A stretch of 64,000 nucleotides of DNA from Niastella sp. (GTDB taxonomy: Bacteria > Bacteroidota > Bacteroidia > Chitinophagales > Chitinophagaceae), in assembly GCA_017744515.1 (NCBI GenBank), contig JAGIBF010000046.1, forward strand, positions 1 to 64,000, read 5' to 3'. The notes under the pieces were generated by a model. It was not told the DNA's origin and searched no databases. It saw nothing but the letters and a program-made list of their open reading frames with translations. Positions within the stretch are counted from its first letter, which is position 1. Every line of letters starts with the position of its first letter. The translations under genes and the position numbers were made by a program. This document shows, in pieces, positions 30,423 through 41,566 of this stretch.

Positions 30423-33400
30423 CTACATATTCCTCCGGTACTGCCCTCCTACCTGGTAAAGCGCATTGGTAATCTGGCCAAGCGAGCAGTATTTCACGGT
30501 TTCCATTAATTCAGTAAAGAGATTACCGTTATTGATGGCCACATTTTTGAGCCTGTTCAACATCTCTGCACACTGTTGTTCATTCCGCTTCTGGAATGCT
30601 TGCAGATTTTGTATTTGTTGTTCTTTCTCTTCGGTAGTACTGCGTATTACTTCCTGTGGTATGATAGTAGGACTTCCTTTCTTATTGAGGAAGGTATTTA
30701 CGCCTACAATGGGCAACTCTCCACTATGCTTGAGACTTTCATAGTAGAGACTCTCCTCCTGTATCTTATTACGCTGGTACATTCGCTCCATAGCCCCCAA
30801 TACACCACCGCGGTCAGTCAGGCGATCGAACTCCGCCAGCACAGCCTCTTCCACCAGGTCAGTCAATTCCTCGATGAGGAAAGAGCCCTGTATGAAGTTC
30901 TCCGTTTTGGCAGTACCCAGCTCGCGGTTGATGATGAGCTGGATGGCCATCGCACGACGCACACTTTCTTCAGTAGGAGTAGTGATGGCCTCATCGTACG
31001 CGTTTGTGTGCAGGCTGTTGCAGTTGTCGTAAATAGCATACAGCGCCTGCAATGTGGTACGTATATCGTTGAAGTCGATTTCCTGAGCATGGAGGCTTCT
31101 GCCTGACGTCTGAATATGGTATTTCAGCTTCTGTGACCTGTCATTGCCTTTGTATTTATCCTTCATGGCCTTGGCCCAGATGCGGCGGGCCACCCGGCCA
31201 ATCACACTATACTCTGCATCCATACCGTTGCTGAAGAAGAAAGACAGGTTAGGCGCAAAGTCATCGATGTTCATACCCCGGCTCAGATAATACTCTACAT
31301 ACGTAAACCCATTGGCCAGCGTAAAGGCCAGCTGAGTAATCGGGTTGGCGCCGGCTTCGGCAATATGATAACCACTGATGCTCACACTATAAAAGTTACG
31401 CACCTTCTGATCAATGAAATACTCCTGCACATCGCCCATCAGCTTTAGCGCAAATTCGGTACTGAAGATGCAGGTGTTCTGCGCCTGGTCTTCTTTCAGA
31501 ATGTCCGCCTGCACAGTACCCCTCACTTGCGACAGTGCTTCAGCTTTCAGTTTTGCATACACATCAGCAGGCAGTACTTCATCACCACTCATGCCCAATA
31601 GCTTCAATCCAAGCCCACTATTGCCTTCAGGCAACCGTTCAGGAGCAGAAGGATTGTAATAAGCAGGCTTGGGCAGGTGTTTGAACTTATCGGCCATCTT
31701 TTTATTGATCGCATCCCATTGTCCATTCGCTTCTATCCATTTCTCACACAGCTGATCGATGGCAGCATTCATGAAAAAAGCCAGCAGGATAGGAGCAGGG
31801 CCATTGATGGTCATGCTTACCGATGTTTTAGGATCGCAGAGATCGAAACCACTATATAGTTTCTTGGCGTCATCAACAGTGGCAATGCTTACGCCGCTGT
31901 TGCCAACCTTGCCATAGATGTCCGGACGATGTGCCGGATCCTCCCCATACAGCGTTACACTATCGAAAGCGGTTGAGAGACGCTTGGCCGGCTGATCCAC
32001 CGACACATAGTGAAAGCGTTTGTTGGTACGCTCAGGACCACCTTCTCCCGCAAACATACGGGTAGGGTCTTCGCCCTGGCGCTTCAATTCAAATACACCA
32101 GCTGTGTAAGGAAATTCACCGGGCAGGTTTTCCTGCAATAGCCAGCGCAGGATATCACCCCAGTCTTTGAATTTGGGTAACACTACTTTTGGAATGCGGG
32201 TGCCGCTTAGCGTTTTAGTGGTAAGCGGTTGCCTGATCACTTTGTCCCGCACCTGGTATTCAAAAAAGTCAGCCTTGTATTTCTTTACGATGGCCGGCCA
32301 CTGATCGATCAGATGTTTACAGGCAGGATTGAGCTTTGCTTCAAAGTTCTTTTGCAATTGCTGAAGATCGGTGATGTAAGAAGCATTCGTACCGGCAGCT
32401 TCTATTACACCATTGAGTTGATACAGCTTTGAGGCGATGGTACATTGCTCCTGCACCCACGCATCATAACCACGGCTCGCTTCAGCAATCTCAGCAAGGT
32501 AGCGCACCCGCTTGGGCGGTATGATCTGGCTCTTGGTACTGGTATCTTTAGTATGAGGATGCAGGTCGATGGTTCCAAACTCAACGCCGGTCTTTTTCTT
32601 CAGCACGATCATGAGCTTTTCAAACAGCTCATTCACACCGGCATCGTTGAACTGTGCAGCGATGGTTCCTATTACGGGTATCTCTTCATCCTTTGCCATG
32701 AAGAGATTGTGGTTGCGCTTATATTGCTTGCGCACATCATGCAACGCATCAAGCGCTCCCGCTTTATCAAATTTGTTGATGCAGATAACATCTGCATAAT
32801 CGAGCATATTGATCTTCTCCAGCTGAGACGCGGCGCCATATTCCGGCGTCATCACATAGAGACTTACGTCACAATAATCGAGGATGCTCACATCACTTTG
32901 CCCCACACCGGCACTTTCAAGAATAATGAAATCGAACCCGGCAGCTTTGCAGATGTTAACAGCATCCTGTACATATTTACTCAGCGCCACATCACTTTCG
33001 CGGGTAGCAAGCGAACGCATATAAGCACGCGGCGAATGAATACTGTTCATGCGAATACGGTCGCCCAATAGCGCGCCGCCCGTCTTTTTCCGGGAAGGAT
33101 CTACCGAAACAACAGCAATGGTCTTATCGGCAAATGCATTGAGGTAGCGGCGCACGATCTCATCGGTAACAGATGATTTACCAGCGCCGCCGGTGCCGGT
33201 AATTCCTAATACAGGCGGCTGCGTAGTAGTCGTAGCGGTCGTTTCCTCATTACCATTCCTGTTATTCTCTGCATTGGAAATGCTACGCGCTATACGGCGG
33301 ATATCTTTCCACTCGCCGAGCTTCATGGCCGTTTTAAAATTGGCGGGATCACCATTCACGGGAAAGTCACACATCTTCACCACTTCTTCGATCATGCCTT

Positions 33401-33782
33401 CCAGACCAAGTTTACGGCCATCATCCGGACTATATATTTTGGTGATGCCATAACGGTGCAGCTCTTCTATTTCCTGCGGCAGGATGGTGCCGCCGCCACC
33501 GCCGAATATTTTTATATGCCCGCAGCCATTCTCGTCGAGCAGGTCCTTCATGTATTTGAAAAACTCGACGTGGCCGCCTTGATAGCTGGTAATAGCAATA
33601 CCCTGCGCATCCTCTTCAATAGCACATTCCACTATTTCAGCAACAGAACGGTTATGGCCAAGGTGGATGATCTCAGCACCTTTGGCCTGCATGATGCGGC
33701 GCATGATGTTGATAGCAGCATCATGCCCATCAAAGAGAGACGCCGCCGTTACAATGCGAACAGTATTATTAGTGAAACTCAT
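30423..33782 (-). CDS. icmF: Fused acyl-CoA mutase IcmF
   Basis: Domain order is that of IcmF: an N-terminal cobalamin-binding domain ([13 protein letters not shown]), a MeaB-type GTPase chaperone ([35 protein letters not shown]) and the mutase TIM barrel ([42 protein letters not shown]). It rearranges isobutyryl-CoA and n-butyryl-CoA using adenosylcobalamin, with the GTPase loading or rescuing the cofactor. At 1119 residues it is full length. Phe in FPYTAGVF, where methylmalonyl-CoA mutases have Tyr, supports the isobutyryl specificity. Confidence 0.93.
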   Translation of the reverse strand: MSFTNNTVRIVTAASLFDGHDAAINIMRRIMQAKGAEIIHLGHNRSVAEIVECAIEEDAQGIAITSYQGGHVEFFKYMKDLLDENGCGHIKIFGGGGGTILPQEIEELHRYGITKIYSPDDGRKLGLEGMIEEVVKMCDFPVNGDPANFKTAMKLGEWKDIRRIARSISNAENNRNGNEETTATTTTQPPVLGITGTGGAGKSSVTDEIVRRYLNAFADKTIAVVSVDPSRKKTGGALLGDRIRMNSIHSPRAYMRSLATRESDVALSKYVQDAVNICKAAGFDFIILESAGVGQSDVSILDYCDVSLYVMTPEYGAASQLEKINMLDYADVICINKFDKAGALDALHDVRKQYKRNHNLFMAKDEEIPVIGTIAAQFNDAGVNELFEKLMIVLKKKTGVEFGTIDLHPHTKDTSTKSQIIPPKRVRYLAEIAEASRGYDAWVQEQCTIASKLYQLNGVIEAAGTNASYITDLQQLQKNFEAKLNPACKHLIDQWPAIVKKYKADFFEYQVRDKVIRQPLTTKTLSGTRIPKVVLPKFKDWGDILRWLLQENLPGEFPYTAGVFELKRQGEDPTRMFAGEGGPERTNKRFHYVSVDQPAKRLSTAFDSVTLYGEDPAHRPDIYGKVGNSGVSIATVDDAKKLYSGFDLCDPKTSVSMTINGPAPILLAFFMNAAIDQLCEKWIEANGQWDAINKKMADKFKHLPKPAYYNPSAPERLPEGNSGLGLKLLGMSGDEVLPADVYAKLKAEALSQVRGTVQADILKEDQAQNTCIFSTEFALKLMGDVQEYFIDQKVRNFYSVSISGYHIAEAGANPITQLAFTLANGFTYVEYYLSRGMNIDDFAPNLSFFFSNGMDAEYSVIGRVARRIWAKAMKDKYKGNDRSQKLKYHIQTSGRSLHAQEIDFNDIRTTLQALYAIYDNCNSLHTNAYDEAITTPTEESVRRAMAIQLIINRELGTAKTENFIQGSFLIEELTDLVEEAVLAEFDRLTDRGGVLGAMERMYQRNKIQEESLYYESLKHSGELPIVGVNTFLNKKGSPTIIPQEVIRSTTEEKEQQIQNLQAFQKRNEQQCAEMLNRLKNVAINNGNLFTELMETVKYCSLGQITNALYQVGGQYRRNM

Positions 33783-33908
33783 ATCAAGTAGTAATTACGA
33801 TCCGGAAGCGAAGTTAGTTCAAAAAACTAATGAGTGTTAGCCATTTCGTAATTTGGTTCCCTAAACGATTAAAATGGAGTAGCTTAGACGTATAAAACGA
33901 TACGCTCC

Positions 33909-34733
33909 ATGGTCATTGATGCACACGTACACTTTTGGAAATTCGACAAGAAAAGAGATGCCTGGATCACGAACGATATGAAGATCCTGCAACAGGATTA
34001 CCTGCCCGAACACCTGGCGCCTACCCTCAAAAGAAATGGCGTGGATGGAGTGGTAGCGGTTCAGGCCAGCCAGGAAGAAGTAGAAACGAGATTCTTGTCC
34101 GAGTTGGCTGTTACTCACCCGATCATCAAAGGCGTGGTAGGTTGGATCGACCTCCAGGCAGATAACATTACTGAGCGACTGGAACATTTCACCCGGTACA
34201 GCAGCATCAGGGGTTACCGCCATGTGGTACAGGCCGAGCCAGACGATTTTTTATTACGCCCCAATTTTCAACGTGGTGTACGGGCGCTGAAACCTTACAA
34301 CTATACCTATGATGTGCTGATCTATCATAACCAGCTGAAGCCGGCCATTGAGTTTGTATCCCAATTCCCCGATCAAAAGCTGATCATCGACCATTGCGCC
34401 AAGCCAGATATCAGGCATAAGAAGATAGACGAGTGGAAAGTGTTGATGAAAGAGATCGCACAACAGCCGAACGTGTATTGTAAGCTGTCGGGCCTCTTTA
34501 CAGAAGCAGCCTGGAAAACCTGGAGCTCCGCCGAGTTCTACCCCTACCTCGATGTAGTGTTCGAAGCATTTGGAACCGACCGATTGGTATTTGGCAGCGA
34601 CTGGCCGGTGATGCTGTTAAGCGGCATCTATGTACAGTGGAAGAGCCTGCTGGAAAAGTACATGGAAAACTTCGAAGCGGAGGAAAAAGAGAAAGTGTTT
34701 GGACTGAATGCAAAGGCATTCTACAATTTGTAA
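33909..34733 (+). CDS. Amidohydrolase-2 family metal hydrolase
   Basis: The barrel begins MVIDAHVHFWKFD (H-x-H metal motif) and continues with QASQEEVETRFL, KLIIDHCAKPDIR (HC) and RLVFGSDWPVML (the catalytic aspartate). These are features of the amidohydrolase-2 family such as L-fuconolactonase and 2-pyrone-4,6-dicarboxylate lactonase. The cytoplasmic 274-residue protein probably opens a sugar lactone, in keeping with the sugar enzymes downstream, but the substrate is not defined by sequence. Confidence 0.88.
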   Translation: MVIDAHVHFWKFDKKRDAWITNDMKILQQDYLPEHLAPTLKRNGVDGVVAVQASQEEVETRFLSELAVTHPIIKGVVGWIDLQADNITERLEHFTRYSSIRGYRHVVQAEPDDFLLRPNFQRGVRALKPYNYTYDVLIYHNQLKPAIEFVSQFPDQKLIIDHCAKPDIRHKKIDEWKVLMKEIAQQPNVYCKLSGLFTEAAWKTWSSAEFYPYLDVVFEAFGTDRLVFGSDWPVMLLSGIYVQWKSLLEKYMENFEAEEKEKVFGLNAKAFYNL

Positions 34734-34829
34734 GCGAAGTGAGTTAGAAATGCAGGTAGCCGGCTCTGCGAGGCTTGCAGCCCTATTACAGGGCCTGGGC
34801 CCTAACAACGACAGGGAAAATCATTCAAC

Positions 34830-36872
34830 ATGTCGATACGATTGCTTTGTTGCCATTGCCTGCTATGTATTGTATTGATCCTTCCCAAATACACGCCAGC
34901 CCAGGCCCCCTGGAAAGTACGCGCCACTACCATCAACCCCGCAGACTATTATGGCATCACTGTTGCCAACGGCATGATCGGTGTGGTATCATCACCCGAA
35001 CCATTTAAAGTAAAAGATGTAGTGCTCGCCGGCGCCTACGACCTGTACGGTCGCGGCAGGGTAAGCAACTTCCTGCGCAGCTTCAACCTGCTGAACATGT
35101 ACCTCGATATCGATGGGCAGCGGATAAGCAGCAAAGGTGTCAGCAATATGCAGCAGGAGCTCGACTTGCGGCATGCGAGCTTTACCACCTCATTCGATTA
35201 TGGCGATAAAGCAACTGTCTCTTATTCTTATTATTCCTTAAGGCATTTGCCTTTTACCGTATTGATGGACATTACCATTACGGCGAAGAAGAACATCAAT
35301 ATAAGCGCCGCCAGCGTAATGGAAGCACCAGACGCTTTAAAAGAAGTACAAAACTATTACAATGAAATAGACAGGCCGCATGTTGTACTCAGCCTGCTCA
35401 CTTCCACAGCACTAAGTCCCACCGGCAAATTGCAGCTATGCGCCTCCAATACCTTCCTGTTTGCCGAGCCACACGGACAGGAGCCGCGCGTCATTCATGA
35501 GATGTGGGACAACAACATGCACCTCATGAAATTCAGTCGCACATTGCAGGCCGGGCAAACATACCGGTTCTCTATCGCGGGTAGTTCTATCACGTCCGCC
35601 CACCACGATGACCCGTTGAATGAAGCAGAACGTCTCACCATTTTTGCCCGCCTCGAAGGCAGGGACCGCCTGCTCCGGTTTCACAACAAAGCCTGGGATG
35701 AACTTTGGAAAAGCGACATCACCATCGAGGGCGATGCACAAAGCCAGCAGGATATTCATAGCATGTTATATCACCTGTACTCCTTTAGCCGCGAAGGCAC
35801 AGCACTCTCCCCTTCACCGATGGGGCTGAGTGGACTGGGATACAATGGTCACGTATTCTGGGATACGGAATTGTGGATGTATCCGGCCCTGCTGGTACTG
35901 CATCCGGAAATCGCGAAGTCGATGGTAGAATACCGGTTTCAACGGTTGGAAGCAGCCAAACGTAATGCTTTTGCCCATGGCTACAAAGGCGCCATGTTTC
36001 CCTGGGAAAGCGCGGGTACAGGTGTCGAAGAAACACCGGTATGGGCATTGAGCGGTCCCTTCGAACACCACATTACTGCCGACGTTGCCTTTGCCGCCTG
36101 GAATTACTACGCAGTAACACAGGATAAGAATTGGCTGCGTACTACAGGCTGGCCATTACTCTCAGCCACTGCCGACTTCTGGGCCAGCCGGGTAGAACGC
36201 AATGGCCCCGGCAAATACGATATTAAGAATGTAGTAGCAGCTGATGAATGGGCCGAAAATGTAGACAACAACGCTTTCACCAACGCCGCTGCCAAAGCCA
36301 ATCTGCAATACGCTACCGAAGCAGCCAAACTGCTGGGTATAACACCCGATCCGGATTGGATTCACGTAGCCAATAACATTCCCATTCTCAAAATGGAAGA
36401 TGGTGTCACCCGCGAACACGCCAGCTACAACGGTGAAGGCATCAAGCAAGCCGATGTAAACCTGCTGGCCTATCCCCTTAAAGAGATCACCGATCCCAAA
36501 CAAATACGCAAAGACCTCAACTATTATGAGACCCGCGTGCCCAACGAAGGTACACCGGCCATGACACACGCTGTTTTTGCACTATTGTATGCACGCCTGG
36601 GTGAAGGAGAAAAAGCCTACCAGGTATTTAAAGAAGCCTACCAGCCCAACCTCAATCCACCTTTCCGGGTAATCGCAGAAACCAAAGGCGGCACCAACCC
36701 CTATTTTACCACCGGCGCCGGAGGCATGATACAAAGCATCCTGATGGGCTTCGGCGGATTGGACATTACCCCCAAAGGCATTGTACAGGTAAAGTCAAAA
36801 TTACCAGCTCTATGGAAGAGCCTTACTATCACCGGAATAGGCGTGGAAAAGAAAACCGTTGTGGTGAAATAA
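34830..36872 (+). CDS. GH65-type glycoside hydrolase, secreted
   Basis: A signal peptide is present (RLLCCHCLLCIVLILPKYTPAQA). The (alpha/alpha)6 barrel of glycoside hydrolase family 65 is recognisable by GHVFWDTELWMYPALLVLHP, GYKGAMFPWESAGTGVEETP and VVAADEWAENVDNNAFTN, where the glutamate acts as general acid. Family members are phosphorylases or hydrolases of alpha-glucosides such as kojibiose or trehalose; the extracytoplasmic location favours a hydrolase. The 680-residue length is normal. A trehalase gene lies 7 kb downstream. Confidence 0.85.
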   Translation: MSIRLLCCHCLLCIVLILPKYTPAQAPWKVRATTINPADYYGITVANGMIGVVSSPEPFKVKDVVLAGAYDLYGRGRVSNFLRSFNLLNMYLDIDGQRISSKGVSNMQQELDLRHASFTTSFDYGDKATVSYSYYSLRHLPFTVLMDITITAKKNINISAASVMEAPDALKEVQNYYNEIDRPHVVLSLLTSTALSPTGKLQLCASNTFLFAEPHGQEPRVIHEMWDNNMHLMKFSRTLQAGQTYRFSIAGSSITSAHHDDPLNEAERLTIFARLEGRDRLLRFHNKAWDELWKSDITIEGDAQSQQDIHSMLYHLYSFSREGTALSPSPMGLSGLGYNGHVFWDTELWMYPALLVLHPEIAKSMVEYRFQRLEAAKRNAFAHGYKGAMFPWESAGTGVEETPVWALSGPFEHHITADVAFAAWNYYAVTQDKNWLRTTGWPLLSATADFWASRVERNGPGKYDIKNVVAADEWAENVDNNAFTNAAAKANLQYATEAAKLLGITPDPDWIHVANNIPILKMEDGVTREHASYNGEGIKQADVNLLAYPLKEITDPKQIRKDLNYYETRVPNEGTPAMTHAVFALLYARLGEGEKAYQVFKEAYQPNLNPPFRVIAETKGGTNPYFTTGAGGMIQSILMGFGGLDITPKGIVQVKSKLPALWKSLTITGIGVEKKTVVVK

Positions 36873-36991
36873 GAAGCACCCGGAAGTAAGCATTGTGCCA
36901 AACGGTGCTCCAAATGCAGGTCCAGCCTTTAAAATATTTATACTTTTAATATAATTTCTTATATTGTGTATGGTTCACACTAACGACTGCT

Positions 36992-37546
36992 TTGAAAAAA
37001 CTTGCTGCCATACTACTAATGGGAATGCTATTCTTCAACTGGTTCGGCTACCGCATCCTCGCAGATATTCTACAACAACAAGCAGATACACAACTGGAAG
37101 CACGTCTCGATCAAAATGATTACGACGAATCGCAACTGATCGAATTACGCGTAACACTTGATTTACCCTATCAGACCAATTGGACCGGTTTCGAACGCGT
37201 AGATGGCGAAATAGAGATCAACGGTATTCACTATAAATATGTAAAACGCAAAGTGCAGGACGGACAACTCGTATTGATGTGCCTGCCCAATGAAGAAAAG
37301 ATGCGTCTGCAAACAGCCCGCGACGATTTCTTCAAGCTGGTCAATGACCTGCAACACCCCTCACAAAGTAAAAAGTCAGACAACCATTCGCTATCCTTTA
37401 ATAGTTTCTCTACGGAGTATTGGTCGCAAAAGAACGATTGGCAACTTGCCAGCTTTTCGGCAGAACCATTGCAATACCGCAATGCCAATGCCATCCTGAA
37501 AACAAACAACTACACCTCCACACCGGAACAGCCCCCGGAAGCCTGA
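36992..37546 (+). CDS. Hypothetical membrane-anchored protein
   Basis: The TTG start gives a basic-hydrophobic N terminus (MKKLAAILLMGMLFFNWFGYRIL), an uncleaved anchor or a signal peptide. The remaining 160 residues contain a segment rich in glutamine and asparagine and no recognised domain; the YDESQLIELRVTLDLPYQTNW part repeats in Bacteroidota hypothetical proteins of similar design. It precedes the haloperoxidase-like cluster by 130 bases on the same strand but may be independent. Function unknown. Confidence 0.7.
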   Translation: MKKLAAILLMGMLFFNWFGYRILADILQQQADTQLEARLDQNDYDESQLIELRVTLDLPYQTNWTGFERVDGEIEINGIHYKYVKRKVQDGQLVLMCLPNEEKMRLQTARDDFFKLVNDLQHPSQSKKSDNHSLSFNSFSTEYWSQKNDWQLASFSAEPLQYRNANAILKTNNYTSTPEQPPEA

Positions 37547-37674
37547 GTCATTGCCTTTTCCCTTGCAACACGCCCGGCATTTATCAGCCCGGTCACTATC
37601 TGTTATCATTTAACTGACGTTATTATCGACACGCTGGTATATCCCCAGCCATTCACCAACATCCGTTTCTATTC

Positions 37675-39024
37675 ATGCGCAAGATTGTTCATGCCATTAT
37701 AGTATTGGCTATAGCCACATCCTGTAACCGTGCCAGTGATTATGAAAAGGTCATTCACGATCCCACTCTCTACAGCCATCTCACCGGGCAGCTGACAGAG
37801 GTGATGACCTTCAACATCTTTACGCCGCCGGTAGCCAGCCGGGTATATGCTTACTCACACCTCGCCGCCTACGAAGTAATGGCGAAAGGCGATAGCAATT
37901 ATATATCACTGGCTGGTCAGCTGAAAGGTTTTGACGAAATCCCTGCACCGGCAGCCGGCGCACAGATCGACTATCCCTATGCATCTATGATCGCTTTCAT
38001 GGAAGTAGGTAAAACACTCACTTTTTCCAATGCCACGATGGACAGCATTGTCAACTCCCTTCAACTGCTGGCAGAAGATCATGGCATGTCCGATTCGATG
38101 CAAGCACATTCCAAAGCATATGGCCTTAGCGTAGCCAAAGCCATATTGGCCTGGAGCAAAAAAGACAATTACGCACAAACCCGTTCTGCGGCTAAATACA
38201 CGGTACCCGAAGAAGAAGGCAAATGGATACCTACGCCACCTGCTTATATACAGGCTGTGGAGCCGCACTGGCGTACGATCCGGACCATTGCGATGGACAG
38301 TGCCAACCAGTTTGCCCCACCGCCACCCCCGCTATTTAAAAAAGATTCTACCAGTGAATTTTATCACTGGGCAAAACAGGTATGTGATACCGTAAACAAC
38401 CTTACCGATGAACAAAAAGCCATTGCAAGCTTTTGGGATTGCAATGGATTCAAAGTAAATGTTGTTGGCCATGCCATGTTTGCCACCAAGGCCATGACGC
38501 CCGGTGGCCATTGGATGGGCATCGTAGGCATCATCTGCAAAGACAAAAAAGTTGATTTCTCTAAAACCATACATACCTACGCCAATGTATCCTTCGCATT
38601 GATGGATGCATTCATTTCCTGCTGGGATGCTAAATACACCTGGAACCTGATACGGCCCGAATCAGCCATCAACCAATACATCGATCCCAACTGGAAACCT
38701 TTCCTGCAAACACCACCCTTTCCTGAATATACCAGTGGCCACTCCGAAATATCCAGCGCTGTTGCTACTGTGCTGGAACACCTATACGGCACAGAAGTAG
38801 CTTTCCGGGATTCTACCGAACGAGGCTGGGGCTGGCCCGATCGTAATTTTCAATCCGTACGCCAGGCCGCCGACGAAGCAGGCATCAGCCGGTTTTATGG
38901 AGGCATCCATTACAGACAATCCATAGTCGTTGCCAAAGACCAGGGCATTCGCCTCGGCAATCACGTAATGACCAAACTGCAAACTACCAGGCAGCAAACA
39001 AAACTGGCTGCCACTAACCAATAA
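37675..39024 (+). CDS. Vanadium-haloperoxidase/PAP2-type lipoprotein 1
   Basis: The leader ends in a lipobox (VLAIATSCNRAS). The vanadate/phosphate-binding signature is complete: KYTWNLIRP (K-x6-RP), TSGHS (SGH) and SRFYGGIH (SR-x5-H), in correct order and spacing for the PAP2/vanadium-dependent haloperoxidase superfamily. Such proteins are either acid phosphatases or halogenating peroxidases; sequence alone does not decide. It starts a four-gene set with an outer-membrane protein, a second PAP2-type protein and a TonB receptor. Confidence 0.87.
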   Translation: MRKIVHAIIVLAIATSCNRASDYEKVIHDPTLYSHLTGQLTEVMTFNIFTPPVASRVYAYSHLAAYEVMAKGDSNYISLAGQLKGFDEIPAPAAGAQIDYPYASMIAFMEVGKTLTFSNATMDSIVNSLQLLAEDHGMSDSMQAHSKAYGLSVAKAILAWSKKDNYAQTRSAAKYTVPEEEGKWIPTPPAYIQAVEPHWRTIRTIAMDSANQFAPPPPPLFKKDSTSEFYHWAKQVCDTVNNLTDEQKAIASFWDCNGFKVNVVGHAMFATKAMTPGGHWMGIVGIICKDKKVDFSKTIHTYANVSFALMDAFISCWDAKYTWNLIRPESAINQYIDPNWKPFLQTPPFPEYTSGHSEISSAVATVLEHLYGTEVAFRDSTERGWGWPDRNFQSVRQAADEAGISRFYGGIHYRQSIVVAKDQGIRLGNHVMTKLQTTRQQTKLAATNQ

Positions 39025-39043
39025 CTAAACCAATACTGCCAAA

Positions 39044-39994
39044 ATGAGAAAACGTCTTTTCATCGCCGCAAGCTGTCTGGCACTACTGCATGCCACTGCC
39101 AGTGCCCAAACTGATATTGACGGCATCATGATGACGAAAAACAATTTCTGCTCCGGGGTAATGTACAGTCACAGCAGCTGGACCAACTACTGGGAAGGAA
39201 AATTAAAACGCAACAATGAAAACCTTGGCCGCGTATCTACCCGGATGATAGGGGTAATGGGCAACTATGGCATTACCGACAAGCTGAACGTCCTGTTTAG
39301 CGCCCCTTATGTATCCACCAAAGCATCCGCTGGCACGCTGCATGGAATGAAAGGCGTGCAGGACCTGAGCCTCTTTGTAAAGTGGATGCCCATCGAAGTG
39401 AAAGTAGGCAAGGGCGACTTCTCAGCCTACGCTATCGGCGGTTATTCATTTCCCTTAACGAATTACGCCGCAGATTTCCTGCCCTTGTCCATTGGCCTGC
39501 GCAGTCGCAATATTTCCTTGCGCGCCATGGCCGATTATCAACTGGGCCGCGTATTTGTAACCGGCTCCGGCACCTGGGTGCAGCGCAGCAACATCACCAT
39601 CGACCGCACTTCCTACTACACCACCGAAATGCACATCACCAATAAAGTCGACATGCCCGATGCCGCATCATTCAACGTGCGGGCTGGCTACCGGTATGGC
39701 GGCATCATCGCCGAAGCAGTGCTGGACAATTGGACTACGCTGGGCGGTTTTGATATAACACGCAACAACATGCCCTTTCCCAGCAATGAAATGAACGCCA
39801 CCCGGCTCGGCGCCAATTTCAAATATGAAATGAATAAAGCCATACCCGGCTTGTCACTCATTGGCGGCGGCAACTACGCCATCGCCGGCAGGAACATGGG
39901 ACAAGCCACTACCGTATATGGCGGCATTTTCTATATCGTCAACTTCAAGGGTAAAAAATCATCTGTTCAACCATCATCCTCCAAAACAAACTGA
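39044..39994 (+). CDS. MetA-like outer-membrane protein
   Basis: A cleavable signal peptide (FIAASCLALLHATASAQ) is followed by a beta-strand-rich protein with alternating hydrophobic residues and many Tyr/Gly near strand ends, as in the MetA-pathway phenol-degradation outer-membrane proteins: GVMGNYGITDKLNVLFSAPY and LSLFVKWMPIE are characteristic. It should be a small barrel for passage or assembly at the outer membrane. It lies 19 bases after haloperoxidase-like gene 1 and one base before gene 2 (TGA-C-ATG), so the set is an operon. Confidence 0.75.
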   Translation: MRKRLFIAASCLALLHATASAQTDIDGIMMTKNNFCSGVMYSHSSWTNYWEGKLKRNNENLGRVSTRMIGVMGNYGITDKLNVLFSAPYVSTKASAGTLHGMKGVQDLSLFVKWMPIEVKVGKGDFSAYAIGGYSFPLTNYAADFLPLSIGLRSRNISLRAMADYQLGRVFVTGSGTWVQRSNITIDRTSYYTTEMHITNKVDMPDAASFNVRAGYRYGGIIAEAVLDNWTTLGGFDITRNNMPFPSNEMNATRLGANFKYEMNKAIPGLSLIGGGNYAIAGRNMGQATTVYGGIFYIVNFKGKKSSVQPSSSKTN

Positions 39995-39995
39995 C

Positions 39996-41549
39996 ATGAA
40001 AAAGCTATTGATCATCTCCGCTGTTGTAGTAGCTGCAGTTATCGCCCTGCCCATTGCCTGTTCCAAGGATGTAAAAGGCAGAACAGATGACCTGGCGCCA
40101 TTACAACCAGCCAAAACAGATATCGACGGCGGCACCTGGAAACCGGTGTTGCTGACATCCCCAACCGAGTTTGCAGTACCAGCTCCCGCAGCCACCAATA
40201 CACCAGACTATATCGCACAGATCAATGAGATCAAGACCTGGCAGGCCGACCTGACAGCACAGGAAAAAGCCATTGTGAAATACTGGAGCGCAGGCGCGAT
40301 ATTACGCTGGAATGAGATCCTGCGTGAACTGGTGGCCAAACACAACCTGCCGCCCTACCAGAATCCGGACAACACTTATCCGATACCCAATGCCAATAAT
40401 CCATTGGCCTATCCACAATTTCCTTTTGCCAATCCGCCATACGCATCCCGCGCCTATGCATATGTGAGCGCCGCACAATACGATGCACTGGTAGCCGCCT
40501 GGCATTATAAAAAATTGTACAACCGCGCGGCGCCTTATAAAGCCGATGCTACATTACAGGTATTGGTTCCACAAACCGACCTGCCATCCTATCCATCAGA
40601 AGATGCGGTAGTAGCAGGCGCAGCGGCGGAAATGATGAAACTGTTGTTTCCCGGTGACCAGGATTTTATACAACAAAAAGTAGAAGAACATAAGCGCGCC
40701 CGCATCATTGCAGGCGCCAATGTACGCAGTGATATAGAAGCAGGCGAAGCACTCGGCAAAGCCGTAGCACAGAAATTTGTGACACGCGCCCGGGGCGACA
40801 GGGCCGGCGCTGCGGTAGGCACTCCTGCACAATGGGCACAGCTGGAAACAGATTGCAAAGCCCGTGGTGAAGACCCCTGGTCCAGCCTCGAATCACCCAA
40901 ACGCCCCCCGATGCTGCCCATTTTCGGAAAAGTGAGAGCCTTCCTCTTCGATTCACTTACAGCCATCTCTTTGCGCCCTGGTCCACCACCATTAACTGCC
41001 AGCCCCAAGATGAAACAGGAAACCAATGAGATCTATGAATATGTAAACAATCCTACCCGCGAACGTTTGCGCATCGTGCATTTCTGGGCCGACGGGGTAG
41101 GCACCTACACACCACCCGGCCACTGGGATGCCATCGCTGCAGAAGATTTCATCACCAAAAACTACAGCGAAATACGTTGGGCCCGCAATATGGCCTTGCT
41201 GAACATGGCGTTGATGGATGCCGCTATCGTATGCTGGGATACCAAGTACTTCTATTTTAATCCACGTCCCACGCAAATGGACCCACGTATTAAAACACTT
41301 ACTGGTATTCCCAACTTCCCGGCCTACATATCCGGCCACTCCACTTTCAGCGGAGCAGCCGCGGCTGTTTTGTCGCACATCATTCCGGAGAAAGCAACCG
41401 TTTACAATGCCATGGCAAGCGAAGCATCACTCTCCCGCATGTATGGCGGTATACATTTCCGGGCCGATTGTGAAATAGGATTACAGGTAGGGAAAAACGT
41501 AGGTAATTATGCAGTAGAACGCGCCAAAACAGACGGTGCAGGCAATTAA
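39996..41549 (+). CDS. Vanadium-haloperoxidase/PAP2-type lipoprotein 2
   Basis: The track begins upstream; the methionine at 39996 (MKKLLIISAVVVAAVIALPIACSK) gives a proper lipoprotein signal and directly follows the previous stop codon. The PAP2 signature is complete: KYFYFNPRP (K-x6-RP), YISGHS and SRMYGGIH (SR-x5-H). At 517 residues it is larger than gene 1 but clearly related in the C-terminal half. It follows the MetA-like barrel and is followed by a TonB receptor 17 bases downstream. Confidence 0.87.
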   Translation: MKKLLIISAVVVAAVIALPIACSKDVKGRTDDLAPLQPAKTDIDGGTWKPVLLTSPTEFAVPAPAATNTPDYIAQINEIKTWQADLTAQEKAIVKYWSAGAILRWNEILRELVAKHNLPPYQNPDNTYPIPNANNPLAYPQFPFANPPYASRAYAYVSAAQYDALVAAWHYKKLYNRAAPYKADATLQVLVPQTDLPSYPSEDAVVAGAAAEMMKLLFPGDQDFIQQKVEEHKRARIIAGANVRSDIEAGEALGKAVAQKFVTRARGDRAGAAVGTPAQWAQLETDCKARGEDPWSSLESPKRPPMLPIFGKVRAFLFDSLTAISLRPGPPPLTASPKMKQETNEIYEYVNNPTRERLRIVHFWADGVGTYTPPGHWDAIAAEDFITKNYSEIRWARNMALLNMALMDAAIVCWDTKYFYFNPRPTQMDPRIKTLTGIPNFPAYISGHSTFSGAAAAVLSHIIPEKATVYNAMASEASLSRMYGGIHFRADCEIGLQVGKNVGNYAVERAKTDGAGN

Positions 41550-41566
41550 TCTTTTAAAGATTCACC

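Noticed and set aside
36162-36569. Minus-strand ORF inside the GH65-type gene
   Set aside because: It is antisense to a well-supported enzyme and shows no domain or leader.
39861-39995. N-terminal extension of haloperoxidase-like protein 2
   Set aside because: It overlaps the MetA-like gene in another frame; the lipoprotein signal begins at 39996.
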